From a bacterium (GTDB taxonomy: Bacteria > 4484-113 > JAFGCY01): DNA of 64,000 nt. Made by a program: the position numbers and the translations under genes. Location of the stretch: positions 128,585 to 192,584 of the forward strand of contig JADZFO010000027.1 of assembly GCA_020849855.1 (NCBI GenBank). Reading direction: 5' to 3'. This document shows, one piece after another, positions 10,890-18,504 of the stretch; the stretch's first letter is position 1, and each line of letters begins with the position of its first letter. The notes under the pieces were generated by a model. That model made no database searches and was not told the DNA's origin. It saw only the letters and a program-made list of their open reading frames with translations.

Positions 10890-11507
10890 CTAGAGTGTCA
10901 TCAGCACAGCCCTGCAAGGCGCAGCCTCGGCGCCGCCGATCTTCAGTGGCAGGCAGTGCAGGGTATAGCGACCGGGCTTGACCTGCCTAAGGTCCAGGTC
11001 TTCCAGGATCAGGACGTTATAGCGGCTCAAGAGCTTATGCACCGGAAAGTCCTCATCGTAGCCCCGCTCGATCGACACATAATCAATGCCGACCAGCGCC
11101 GCGCCCTGCTCCAGCAGGTACTGGGCCGTCTCAAGGCTGACATAGGCATGGTGCTCCACATAGCTCTCCCGCTGCAGCTCGCCGTTTAAGGTCTTGAACA
11201 GCACCGCATCGCCCTCCAGTATCTGAAGCTGCTCCACCGCCCGCGGGCTGATGGCGTCGATGGTCTCGACCTCCACCACATGGGCGCTCAAGATGAAACG
11301 CTCCAGCGGTATCTCGTGGATCGCCGGACCGTCTGCCACGAAGTGGGCCGGCGCGTCGATATGCGTGCCCAGGTGCAGGCTGGCGCTGATGCGGGACAAC
11401 ATATAGCCCTGCACAGCCACCATCGCCACTGCCTCCAGCTCAGTAGCCGGATCGCCCGGGTAGTCCACGGTGTCCACCCCGATACTGCGGGTGATGTCAA
11501 TCAGCAT
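10890..11507 (-). CDS. Cyclase/kynurenine formamidase family protein, copy 1
   Basis: This 205-residue protein belongs to the KynB-like metal-dependent amidohydrolase (cyclase) family. It has the metal motif HLGTHIDAPAHF and the later VGIDYVSIE segment. Arylformamidase activity (N-formylkynurenine to kynurenine) is one possibility, but no other tryptophan catabolism gene is nearby. TATACT (11514-11519) ends 6 nt before the ATG, so the mRNA is probably leaderless. It lies 39 bp downstream of a clear paralogue with its own similar promoter. A third paralogue is at 51643. Confidence 0.8.
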   Translation of the reverse strand: MLIDITRSIGVDTVDYPGDPATELEAVAMVAVQGYMLSRISASLHLGTHIDAPAHFVADGPAIHEIPLERFILSAHVVEVETIDAISPRAVEQLQILEGDAVLFKTLNGELQRESYVEHHAYVSLETAQYLLEQGAALVGIDYVSIERGYDEDFPVHKLLSRYNVLILEDLDLRQVKPGRYTLHCLPLKIGGAEAAPCRAVLMTL

Positions 11508-11546
11508 AGCTAAAGTATATGGAGTGCGAAGCAGTCTGGCCGTCTG

Positions 11547-12212
11547 TCAGGGGACAGCAGAGCAGATTCGCGGCCCTGCGGTCACCGGCGCGCCTCTGGC
11601 AGGCATCAGCACGGCGCGGCAGGGCGCGGCCTCGCCGCGCAGCACCTTCTGCGGCAGGCAAAGCAGGCGATAACGCCCGGGCAGGACATGCCGCAGGTCC
11701 ACATCCTCCAGCAGCAGGATGCCCGCGCCAAGCAGCGCCCTGTGCACGGGATAGCCTTCACCGTTGGGCCGCTCAACCGAGATGTAGTCAATGCCGACAA
11801 TGCTGGCCTGCAGCTCGATCAAACGCTGGGCAGTGGCGAGGGGGATGTGCGCATGACGCTCAACATAGCCGCCGCGGTCCAGTTCCCCGTTCACCGTTTT
11901 GAACAGCACCGCCTCGCCGGGCTGAATCTGCACTCCGTCCAGTATCACCGGAGGAATCGAGCTCAGGGTCATCAGCTCAATAACATGGCAGATCGGTGTA
12001 AAGGTGTCAGGGCTGTACTGCTCGATGCTGCTGCCGCCGGAGATGAAGTGCGAGGGCGCATCCAGGTGCGTCCCGGCGTGCAGGGTCATGCTTAGTTGCG
12101 TCAGTTTGTAGCCGTCAAGCTGAATATTGGCCAGGAGCGCAAAAGCCGTTGGCGGGTCGCCGGGGTAGGGGATGTCATCGAGGCCGATGGTGCGGGAAAT
12201 GTCGATGAGCAT
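11547..12212 (-). CDS. Cyclase/kynurenine formamidase family protein, copy 2
   Basis: This 221-residue paralogue of the downstream gene begins with MLIDISRTIGLDDIPYPGDP and has the metal motif HAGTHLDAPSHF, followed by ASIVGIDYISVE. The C-terminus is about 15 residues longer than copy 1. TAAGCT (12219-12224) ends 6 nt before the ATG, the leaderless geometry. The tandem pair probably arose by duplication; the substrate is unknown. Confidence 0.8.
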   Translation of the reverse strand: MLIDISRTIGLDDIPYPGDPPTAFALLANIQLDGYKLTQLSMTLHAGTHLDAPSHFISGGSSIEQYSPDTFTPICHVIELMTLSSIPPVILDGVQIQPGEAVLFKTVNGELDRGGYVERHAHIPLATAQRLIELQASIVGIDYISVERPNGEGYPVHRALLGAGILLLEDVDLRHVLPGRYRLLCLPQKVLRGEAAPCRAVLMPARGAPVTAGPRICSAVP

Positions 12213-12298
12213 GAGGATAGCTTAGCGCAGTACAAGAGAGCTAGCCGAGTTGCCCACGGAGTCGAGCTATCGCCCTTTCTCCGACTCATGTGGGGTGC

Positions 12299-12853
12299 TT
12301 ATTTTGCCGGAGGGTCAGCGTCCATTGCAACTATATCTTCATGCAACAATCCAAAATCTCGCATCAAGTAGAGGCTAAGCTCTCCTGTCATTGGCCCTTT
12401 TTCTCTTAGACAGGCTAGGCGCAACTGTTCCAGCATCAACAGTTTGCTCACGTAGCAGGCCATTTCTGCGTCGTAAGCAGTCACTATACATTGAAAGTAC
12501 ATACTGAAACGCACCGTTAGCCGCGCCTCTCGATAGAGTTCTTTGTCTTGTGGATTGAATTCCTCTATGAAGCCTGGATGCTGCGACAACTCAGGGATCG
12601 CGTTGCAGAAGCTCGCTGTTAGCCGAGGCACCACGCTCTCAAGTGTTTCTGCTCTTAGACAACGTAAACTTCCTCCACCGGTGAGCAAGTCGGATAGAGG
12701 TTGAAAGTACTGTTCTGAGCAGGCTTCAGCTGCAGCTATGAGATCTCTATCGAAGCCGTCACTAACTTTGTCGAAGAGATTGCTCCAAGTGATGTCCATC
12801 GCCGATTCTGCCCGGTCCAATTCAGCATAGACAACGACTTTGAAGTACGCCAT
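12299..12853 (-). CDS. Orphan protein of low GC
   Basis: This 184-residue protein has no recognised family. It begins MAYFKVVVYAELDRAE. The start is ATG 12853, immediately after the rmlB stop at 12855; the longer open frame only runs back antiphase through rmlB. There is no strong ribosome site, so translation may be coupled to rmlB. GC content is clearly lower than its neighbours (27 of 60 in 12481-12540) and many codons are rare here, suggesting recent acquisition. It has two cysteine-containing helical-looking segments and no signal peptide. Confidence 0.6.
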   Translation of the reverse strand: MAYFKVVVYAELDRAESAMDITWSNLFDKVSDGFDRDLIAAAEACSEQYFQPLSDLLTGGGSLRCLRAETLESVVPRLTASFCNAIPELSQHPGFIEEFNPQDKELYREARLTVRFSMYFQCIVTAYDAEMACYVSKLLMLEQLRLACLREKGPMTGELSLYLMRDFGLLHEDIVAMDADPPAK

Positions 12854-12854
12854 A

Positions 12855-13862
12855 TCAACATCCCGCCTGATAACTCCCGTCCGCAATGGCCTGCATCCAG
12901 GGCCCGTTGGCCAGGTACCAGTCGATGGTGCGCTGCAGTCCTTCCTCGAAAGCAACGGCGGCCTTGAAGCCCAGCTCGGACTCAATCTTGTGGCCGTCAA
13001 TGGCATAGCGCCGGTCGTGACCCGGTCGGTCGGGCACAAAGCTGATCAGGCTCTCCGGCTTGCCAAGCTGGCGCAGCAGGATGCGCACCAGCTCAATGTT
13101 GGGCAGCTCCGTGCCGCCGCCAATGTTGTAGACCTCGCCGGGGCGGCCCTGCCGCAGGACCGTCCAGAGCGCGCGGCAGTGATCCTCGACAAAAAGCCAG
13201 TCGCGCACGTGCTGGCCGTCTCCATAGACGGGCAGCTGCTCGTCCTTCAGGGCCTTCTGGATCATCAGCGGGATCAGCTTCTCGGGAAACTGCCGCGGGC
13301 CGTAGTTGTTGCTGCAGCGGGTGTTCATGATGGGCAGGCCGTGGGTCCGGAAGTAGGCCCGGCCCATCAGATCCGCGGAGGCCTTGGAAGCGCTGTAAGG
13401 GTTGTTGGGCGCCAGAGGCGACTGCTCAGTAAACTCACCATCACTGCCCAGGCTGCCATAGACCTCGTCGGTGGAGACCATCAGGAAGCGCGGCACCGGC
13501 TGGCCACTTTTGCTCAGCTTGAGCAGCGCGTCCAGCAGCACCTGGCTTCCAACGATATTGCTCTCCACGAAGGGCATCGCGGAGACGATACTGCGGTCGA
13601 CCATGCTCTCGGCGGCCAGGTGCATGATGCCGTCGAAGCCGCCGCCCGATACCAGCTCGTCGATCAGCCCGCGGTGGGCCACATCTCCTTTGATGAAGCT
13701 GTAGCGGGGGTTGCTGGTTACGTCGCTGAGGTTCTGCGGATTTCCGGCATAGCTGAGCTTGTCGAGGTTGACGATGCTTAGCTCAGGCTCCTGCTCCAGG
13801 AGCATATGAATCAGATTGCTGCCGATGAAACCGCAGCCACCGGTGATGAGGATGCGTTGCAC
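12855..13862 (-). CDS. rmlB: dTDP-glucose 4,6-dehydratase
   Basis: This 335-residue short-chain dehydrogenase/reductase converts dTDP-glucose to dTDP-4-keto-6-deoxyglucose for deoxysugar and LPS or polysaccharide synthesis. The NAD-binding GGCGFIGSN motif is at the N-terminus; STDEVYG and the catalytic YSASK pair, plus NNYGPRQFPEKLIP and a GDGQHVRDWLFVEDHC segment, are diagnostic. The start is GTG 13862, with TAGAAT (13869-13874) ending 6 nt before it. Other rml genes are not in this window. The low-GC orphan follows directly. Confidence 0.95.
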   Translation of the reverse strand: MQRILITGGCGFIGSNLIHMLLEQEPELSIVNLDKLSYAGNPQNLSDVTSNPRYSFIKGDVAHRGLIDELVSGGGFDGIMHLAAESMVDRSIVSAMPFVESNIVGSQVLLDALLKLSKSGQPVPRFLMVSTDEVYGSLGSDGEFTEQSPLAPNNPYSASKASADLMGRAYFRTHGLPIMNTRCSNNYGPRQFPEKLIPLMIQKALKDEQLPVYGDGQHVRDWLFVEDHCRALWTVLRQGRPGEVYNIGGGTELPNIELVRILLRQLGKPESLISFVPDRPGHDRRYAIDGHKIESELGFKAAVAFEEGLQRTIDWYLANGPWMQAIADGSYQAGC

Positions 13863-13892
13863 AGCTCTATTCTAGATTGTGCTGGTACGTTT

Positions 13893-13961
13893 GTAGGGGC
13901 GCACAGAGTGCGCCCGACATTGATCGAGCTAATTCGCCGGGCGCACTCTGTGCGCCCCTAC
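13893..13961. repeat. Inverted pair of GTAG-headed REP palindromes
   Basis: GTAGGGGCGCACAGAGTGCG continues to 13916, and its inverse complement, ending CCCCTAC, lies at 13938-13961. Each unit is itself a stem (GGGCGCAC/GTGCGCCC) headed by GTAG. The same unit recurs at 25213-25345 and 36509-36585. Confidence 0.85.
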
Positions 13962-14040
13962 ACCGGGCTCCGTCGCTTTACGCCCCACACTGCACGCTGC
14001 ACAGTGCACGCTGCTCGTCTCCGCATGCAACAATCGCGGC

Positions 14041-14622
14041 ATGCCAAAGGAGCTGAGCCGCTGCGAATGGTGCCTGTCGACGCCCATGTACATGGCCTAC
14101 CACGATGAAGAGTGGGGCGTACCCAAGCATGAGCGCCGCAGACTCTTTGAAGACATTGTGCTGGATGGTTTCCAGGCCGGCCTGAGCTGGCGCACGATCC
14201 TCGAAAAGCGCGAGAATTTCCGCCGCGCCTTTGACAACTTCGAGCCGGAAAAGGTCGCGCGCTATGGCGAGCGCGAGACAGCGCGTCTGCTTGAGGACGC
14301 CGGCATCGTGCGTAACCGCCAGAAGATTGCGGCCACCATCGGTAACGCAAAAGCCGTGCTGGCCCTGGAGCAGGAGCTGGGCATCGGCTTTGACAAGTAC
14401 ATCTGGGATTTCGTGAAGGGCAGGCCCGTGGTCAACAAATGGACCAGCATGGGCGAGATCCCGGCGAAGACGGCGCTGTCGGACGAGATCAGCAAGGCCC
14501 TGCTGAAGCGCGGCTTCAAGTTCGTCGGCAGCACCATCGTCTACGCTTTCATGCAGGCCGTCGGGATGGTCAACGACCACATTGTGAGCTGCCACCGTTA
14601 TAAGGCAGTGGGCAAGGGCTGA
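14041..14622 (+). CDS. tag: DNA-3-methyladenine glycosylase I
   Basis: This base-excision repair glycosylase removes 3-methyladenine. The 193-residue protein begins with SRCEWCLSTPMYMAYHDEEWGVP, containing the zinc-binding cysteine and the family-defining YHDxEWG. Later GLSWRTILEKRENFRRAF and the C-terminal FVGSTIVYAFMQAVGMVNDH motif followed by the zinc ligand segment SCHRY complete the signature. ATG is placed by conserved length; AACAAT ends 6 nt upstream, a weaker version of the local leaderless signal. The hydrolase gene follows after 4 nt and is probably cotranscribed. Confidence 0.95.
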   Translation: MPKELSRCEWCLSTPMYMAYHDEEWGVPKHERRRLFEDIVLDGFQAGLSWRTILEKRENFRRAFDNFEPEKVARYGERETARLLEDAGIVRNRQKIAATIGNAKAVLALEQELGIGFDKYIWDFVKGRPVVNKWTSMGEIPAKTALSDEISKALLKRGFKFVGSTIVYAFMQAVGMVNDHIVSCHRYKAVGKG

Positions 14623-14626
14623 GGCC

Positions 14627-15424
14627 GTGAGCGACAACGCCGGCACGCAGCCGCATTCGACGCCGGTTGACCGCCTGGTCGAAACACCTTCCGGCCGTCT
14701 CTTTACGCGCAGCTGGCCCGGTCAGGATCAGGAACAGACCCCCATCGTGCTGCTGCATGACTCCCTGGGCAGCGTAGAGCTCTGGCGCGATTTCCCGGTG
14801 CTGCTGAGCCAGACCCTGCAGCGTAGCGTCATAGCCTATGACCGCCTGGGCTATGGCCGCTCTGACCCGCATCCGGGCATGCTCGGGGACGATATCGTCG
14901 AGTCCGAGTCCGGGCACCTTGCTGCGCTGCTGCAGGCCATGGGCGTCCCGAAGTTCATCGCCCTCGGCCACAGCATCGGCGGCGAAATGGCGATTGCCTG
15001 TGGCTCCCGTCTGCCCGGCTTCTGCTCAGCGGTAATCGCGATTGCGGCCCAGGCCTGGCTGGAAGAACAGACCCTGGCCAGCATCGCCAGCGCCCGCGAG
15101 CTGTTCAGCGACCCGGAGCAGTTTGAGCGCCTCAGGAAGTACCACGGCGACAAGGCCCAGTGGGTGCTGGAAGCCTGGACGGGCACCTGGTTTCGGCCCA
15201 GCATGCGCAGCTGGAGCATCCTGCCGGAGCTGCCAAGCCTCTTCTGCCCGCTGCTGCTCATCCACGGCGAACGGGATGAGTTCGCCTCCCTGGAGCAACC
15301 GCGCCGGGTTGCCGAGCTTGCCGCCGGCCCGGCGCGCCTGGAGATACTGCCGGACTGCGGGCATCTGCCGCAGCGCGAACAGCCGGATAAGGTGCTGGCC
15401 CTCATCGCGGACTTTCTGCAGTGA
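14627..15424 (+). CDS. Alpha/beta hydrolase
   Basis: This 265-residue alpha/beta hydrolase has IVLLHDSLGSVELW (oxyanion region), YDRLGYGRSD, the nucleophile elbow GHSIGGEMA, the late acid LLLIHGERDEFA and the catalytic histidine segment DCGHLPQREQPD. The substrate cannot be predicted. GTG start 4 nt after tag, within reach of AAGGGCTGAGG upstream. A hairpin follows the stop. Confidence 0.88.
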   Translation: MSDNAGTQPHSTPVDRLVETPSGRLFTRSWPGQDQEQTPIVLLHDSLGSVELWRDFPVLLSQTLQRSVIAYDRLGYGRSDPHPGMLGDDIVESESGHLAALLQAMGVPKFIALGHSIGGEMAIACGSRLPGFCSAVIAIAAQAWLEEQTLASIASARELFSDPEQFERLRKYHGDKAQWVLEAWTGTWFRPSMRSWSILPELPSLFCPLLLIHGERDEFASLEQPRRVAELAAGPARLEILPDCGHLPQREQPDKVLALIADFLQ

Positions 15425-15432
15425 AAAGAAAA

Positions 15433-15460
15433 GGCGGGAAGCCCCTACGGTCTTCCCGCC
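15433..15460. terminator. Possible terminator after the hydrolase gene
   Basis: There is a 9-bp stem GGCGGGAAG / CTTCCCGCC with a 10-nt loop. The tract downstream on the plus strand is only CTTCACTCCT. On the minus strand it is followed by a good T-run, but no minus gene lies there. It is a weak or rho-assisted terminator at best. Confidence 0.5.
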
Positions 15461-15563
15461 CTTCACTCCTCAAGCGAGGAAGAATTCCGAGCGCGCAGCC
15501 TTCCCCCGATACAGGCTGTGCCGAGCAGCAATGCACCAGAAGGCCGCTCGTATAATCTTTGAC

Positions 15564-16205
15564 GTGCAACAGGTCCAGAGGTTACTGGAAATTCTGCCCG
15601 ATCTGTATCAGCGCGGCTTGCTGGATGCTTCCGGCGGCAGCTTCGCGGTGCGCGGCAGCAAGGGCGTCTATGTCAGCCCCACCCAGGCGGGGCCGGCCCT
15701 GCGCTGGCGGATCACCCTCGACGACCTGGTGCTCTTCCCGGGGCCGGGCGAGGCTTCAATGGCCCGCGCCGGGCGCCAGCCCTGCCGCGATAACCGCAGC
15801 CACCGGGCGATTCTGGCGGCGCGGCCCGACTGGAACCTGAGCATCCACGGCCACTCCTGGGGCCTGCTGGCATTTGCCCTGGCCGGCGAAAGCCTGCCTG
15901 TGGTGGCCGAGCACTATTCCGCCTTCAAGCCCGGTCGCGATGGCCGCATCCATTGCCTGCCGCCGGTGCCCGGCGGGCAGGCGCAGCTGCCGGAAGTGGT
16001 GGTAACGGAGATGGGGCGCCAGTTCAGCGGCCAGCCGCATGGCGCGCTGCTGCTGGGCGGCAATGGCCCGCTGGTCTGTGGCAGCGAGGTTGATTCAACC
16101 CTCAGCCTGCTGGAGCTGCTGGAGCAGCTGGCCCGGGCCCAGCAGTGGACCCTGGTCAAGACCGCCAGCCATCCGCCGGCGCCGGTCGTGGGTCAGGTAG
16201 GCTAG
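15564..16205 (+). CDS. Class II aldolase/adducin family protein
   Basis: This is a protein of about 213 residues with the class II aldolase/adducin fold: LLDASGGSFAVR near the N-terminus, GVYVSPTQAG, ITLDDLVLF, and SIHGHSWGLLAFAL in the metal-histidine position. It may act on fuculose- or ribulose-phosphate-like substrates, but zinc ligands are only partly visible, so a non-aldolase role is possible. The start is GTG 15564, with TATAAT (15551-15556) ending 7 nt upstream. The ATG at 15531 would lie upstream of this promoter and needs another one. Confidence 0.75.
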   Translation: MQQVQRLLEILPDLYQRGLLDASGGSFAVRGSKGVYVSPTQAGPALRWRITLDDLVLFPGPGEASMARAGRQPCRDNRSHRAILAARPDWNLSIHGHSWGLLAFALAGESLPVVAEHYSAFKPGRDGRIHCLPPVPGGQAQLPEVVVTEMGRQFSGQPHGALLLGGNGPLVCGSEVDSTLSLLELLEQLARAQQWTLVKTASHPPAPVVGQVG

Positions 16206-16236
16206 CGGCAGACCCAGCAGCAGCATGAAGATGGGC

Positions 16237-16258
16237 GGGCCGCGGTTCCCCGCGGCCC
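16237..16258. terminator. Hairpin between convergent genes
   Basis: A 9-bp perfect stem GGGCCGCGG / CCGCGGCCC with loop TTCC lies between the convergent aldolase and lipoprotein genes. No T-run follows on either side, so termination is unproven. Confidence 0.4.
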
Positions 16259-16285
16259 CCAGACCATGTTCCAATACTCTGGCTG

Positions 16286-16729
16286 CTAAGTTGCCGGCAC
16301 TTCCTCTTCAGGCGCCGGGTTGACCCTGACATTCAGGTAGACGCGGTCCGCCACGTCAAGCCCGCTGGTACGGAAGCGCGCTTCCATGCGTGTCGTCCCG
16401 GGCTCGAGCGCCTTGAGCACGCCCAGGCTGTTGGCCTCGGCAATACCGCTGGGGATGAAGTAATAGCGGCAGACCGTGGTCACTTCATCGCTGTCGGTGT
16501 TGTCGCTGTCGGCGGTCAGGCGCACCACCCTGAACTGGAACTCCTCGCCGACTGTCAGCTCCAGCTCGCCGGTGTCCCTGGCGGTGGAGATCAGGCGGTC
16601 GTCGTCAACGGCGCGCAGCGAGAGCGTGCTGGAGGGGATACCACCTCCGGCGCCGCAGGCGCTGAGCGTAAGGGCGCTGAAGGCCAGCGCTGCCAGCGCC
16701 GCCTTCCGGACATAACTGCGAAGGGTCAT
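16286..16729 (-). CDS. Predicted lipoprotein with Ig-like (BIG2-type) fold
   Basis: This 147-residue protein starts MTLRSYVRKAALAALAFSAL, with a lipobox LSAC at about 22-25, so it is probably a lipid-anchored envelope protein. The rest resembles a bacterial Ig-like domain: LTVGEEFQFRVV, a central IAEANSLGVLKALEPGTTRMEA strand pattern and a terminal VYLNVRVNP strand. GGAGG lies about 6 nt upstream of the ATG. Function is unknown. Confidence 0.7.
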   Translation of the reverse strand: MTLRSYVRKAALAALAFSALTLSACGAGGGIPSSTLSLRAVDDDRLISTARDTGELELTVGEEFQFRVVRLTADSDNTDSDEVTTVCRYYFIPSGIAEANSLGVLKALEPGTTRMEARFRTSGLDVADRVYLNVRVNPAPEEEVPAT

Positions 16730-16848
16730 GGACTGCCTCCCGAACTTGTTTCCCGTGTGCGCATGCAGCCCAGACGGCCTTCTGCCCTGCGGTGTTTCAC
16801 AGGAGCTGCGATCCCGTTCGACAGCCCGCGCCGCAAAGCAAAAAGAAA

Positions 16849-16872
16849 GGGACGGGTTGTTATACCCGTCCC
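16849..16872 (-). terminator. Rho-independent terminator of glnA
   Basis: Read on the minus strand, a 9-bp stem GGGACGGGT / ACCCGTCCC with a 6-nt loop is followed by TTTCTTTTTG. It lies 44 nt past the glutamine synthetase stop. Confidence 0.92.
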
Positions 16873-16915
16873 CTGATAGGCGAATTGAGATTGAGACAAG
16901 CCCCGCGGGGTCTGT

Positions 16916-18256
16916 CTAAAGCACGCTGTAGTAGCGGTTGATCTCCCAGTCCGTGACCTGCACGCGATAGTCGTCGAACTCCTTGTACTTGACCGTCAGG
17001 TAGTTCTCGACCAGGTTCTCGCCCAGCGAATGGCGCACCCATTCGCTGCGCTTGGTGTGGTGCAGGGCCTCATGCAGGTTGCCCGGCAGGCTGCGGATGC
17101 CGCGGCGCTCGCGCTCCAGCTCCGAGAGGTGGAAGAGGTTGTCGGTCTGCGCCGGCTCCAGCTCCAGCTTCTCCTCGATGCCGGAGAGGCCCGCCGCCAG
17201 CATGCCGGCGAAGGCCAGGTAGGGGTTGGCCGAAGGGTCCGGGCAGCGCAGCTCGCAGCGCACGCTCTTCTCCTTGCCCTTGACGAAGGCCGGCAGGCGC
17301 ACCAGGGCCGAGCGGTTCTGCTGGCTCCAGGCGATGTAAACCGGGGCTTCATAGCCGGGGACGAGGCGCTTATAGCTGTTCACCGTCGGGGCCCAGAAGC
17401 TGCACAGGGGCTGGGCATACTTCAGCAGGCCGGCGATGTACTGCTTGGCGGTGGTGCTCAGGCCGTGCGGGTCGGCGGGGTCGGCCATGGCGTTGTTGCT
17501 GCCCGTGAAGAGGCTCTGGTGCACGTGCATGCCGGAGCCGTTGACGCCGAAGATCGGCTTGGGCATGAAGGAGGCATAGCAGCCCGCGGCGTCCGCGGCC
17601 TGCTTGACGATGTACTTATAGACAATGGCGCTGTCCGCCATGATGGTCGTCTCGTTGTAGCGCAGGTCAATCTCATGCTGGCTCTGCGAGACTTCATGGT
17701 GGTGGTACTCAACCTGGATGCCCAGGTTCTGCAGCGCGCGCACCGCCGTGTGGCGGATCGCGGTGCCGCGGTCCTGGGGCGGGCCGCTGAAGTAGCCGCC
17801 GTGGTCCAGCAGGGTGGGGCCGTCGCCCTTGGCGAAGATGAAGAACTCCAGCTCGGGGCCCATGTAGCTGGTGAAGCCCATGTCCTGGGCCTTCTTCACC
17901 ACCCGCTTGAGCACGCCGCGCGGATCGCGGTCATAGGGGTCGCCGTTGGGCGTGAAGAGGTCGCAGAACATGAAGACCTGCTTGGGCTCGCCGTTGAAGC
18001 TGGGCAGCTCACGGAAAGTGTTCAGGTCCGGCTTGGCCAGCAGGCTCGATTCCTCAATGGAGTTAAAGCCGCTGACTGAGCTGCCATCGAAGTACATGCC
18101 GTCGGTCAGGCTGCGTTCGAACTCGGTCGGGGCAATGGCAAAACCCTTGACATGCCCTTCAAGATCGACGAACCAGTGCCAGATGACTTCGATGCCTTCT
18201 CGCTCGACATAGGCGAGCGCGTCTGCGGGTGTCGCCACCCTGTTTGCGCTGGACAT
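16916..18256 (-). CDS. glnA: Glutamine synthetase, type I (alpha-like)
   Basis: This enzyme makes glutamine from glutamate, ammonia and ATP. The protein is 446 residues. Signatures include DGMYFDGSSVSGF, ELEFFIF, NGSGMHVHQSLF and APTVNSYKRLVPGYEAPVYI. At this length, and with no recognisable adenylylation tyrosine segment near the C-terminus, it resembles the GSI-alpha subdivision, which is not controlled by adenylylation. ATG 18256 is chosen because GAGGAGG lies about 9 nt upstream; the longer frame would start at a TTG inside that site. Confidence 0.95.
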   Translation of the reverse strand: MSSANRVATPADALAYVEREGIEVIWHWFVDLEGHVKGFAIAPTEFERSLTDGMYFDGSSVSGFNSIEESSLLAKPDLNTFRELPSFNGEPKQVFMFCDLFTPNGDPYDRDPRGVLKRVVKKAQDMGFTSYMGPELEFFIFAKGDGPTLLDHGGYFSGPPQDRGTAIRHTAVRALQNLGIQVEYHHHEVSQSQHEIDLRYNETTIMADSAIVYKYIVKQAADAAGCYASFMPKPIFGVNGSGMHVHQSLFTGSNNAMADPADPHGLSTTAKQYIAGLLKYAQPLCSFWAPTVNSYKRLVPGYEAPVYIAWSQQNRSALVRLPAFVKGKEKSVRCELRCPDPSANPYLAFAGMLAAGLSGIEEKLELEPAQTDNLFHLSELERERRGIRSLPGNLHEALHHTKRSEWVRHSLGENLVENYLTVKYKEFDDYRVQVTDWEINRYYSVL

Positions 18257-18364
18257 GGAAATGATCCTCCTCAAAAGTGCCGGCCGCGGGCCGAGGGGGC
18301 AGCCCGGGCTCGTTCGGGCGGGATTTTAGCAGGCGGTGTCAAGCCCTGGCGCCGCGGCGGCAGG

Positions 18365-18370
18365 CTATAA
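18365..18370 (+). promoter_or_regulatory. Possible -10 element upstream of dnaE
   Basis: A perfect TATAAT lies 134 nt before the dnaE start. Transcription from here would give a leader of about 128 nt. No good -35 element is visible 16-18 nt upstream. Confidence 0.4.
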
Positions 18371-18504
18371 TGACCCTCCCGCGCCTGGGGCAAAACGGCG
18401 GCGGGTTTGGCGGACAAACGAGACAGGCGCGACCGGCGCGCGGCCGGGTAGGATGTGCTGCTGCGCGGCTTTGCCGCGCTTTGGAGGGTAGGGCGTAGCC
18501 CGCA

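Noticed and set aside
17030..18079. 349-codon frame opposite glnA (and similar long antisense frames opposite dnaE, rpoD and nrdJ)
   Set aside because: These lie wholly antisense to strongly identified genes and show the amino-acid bias of GC-rich shadow frames.
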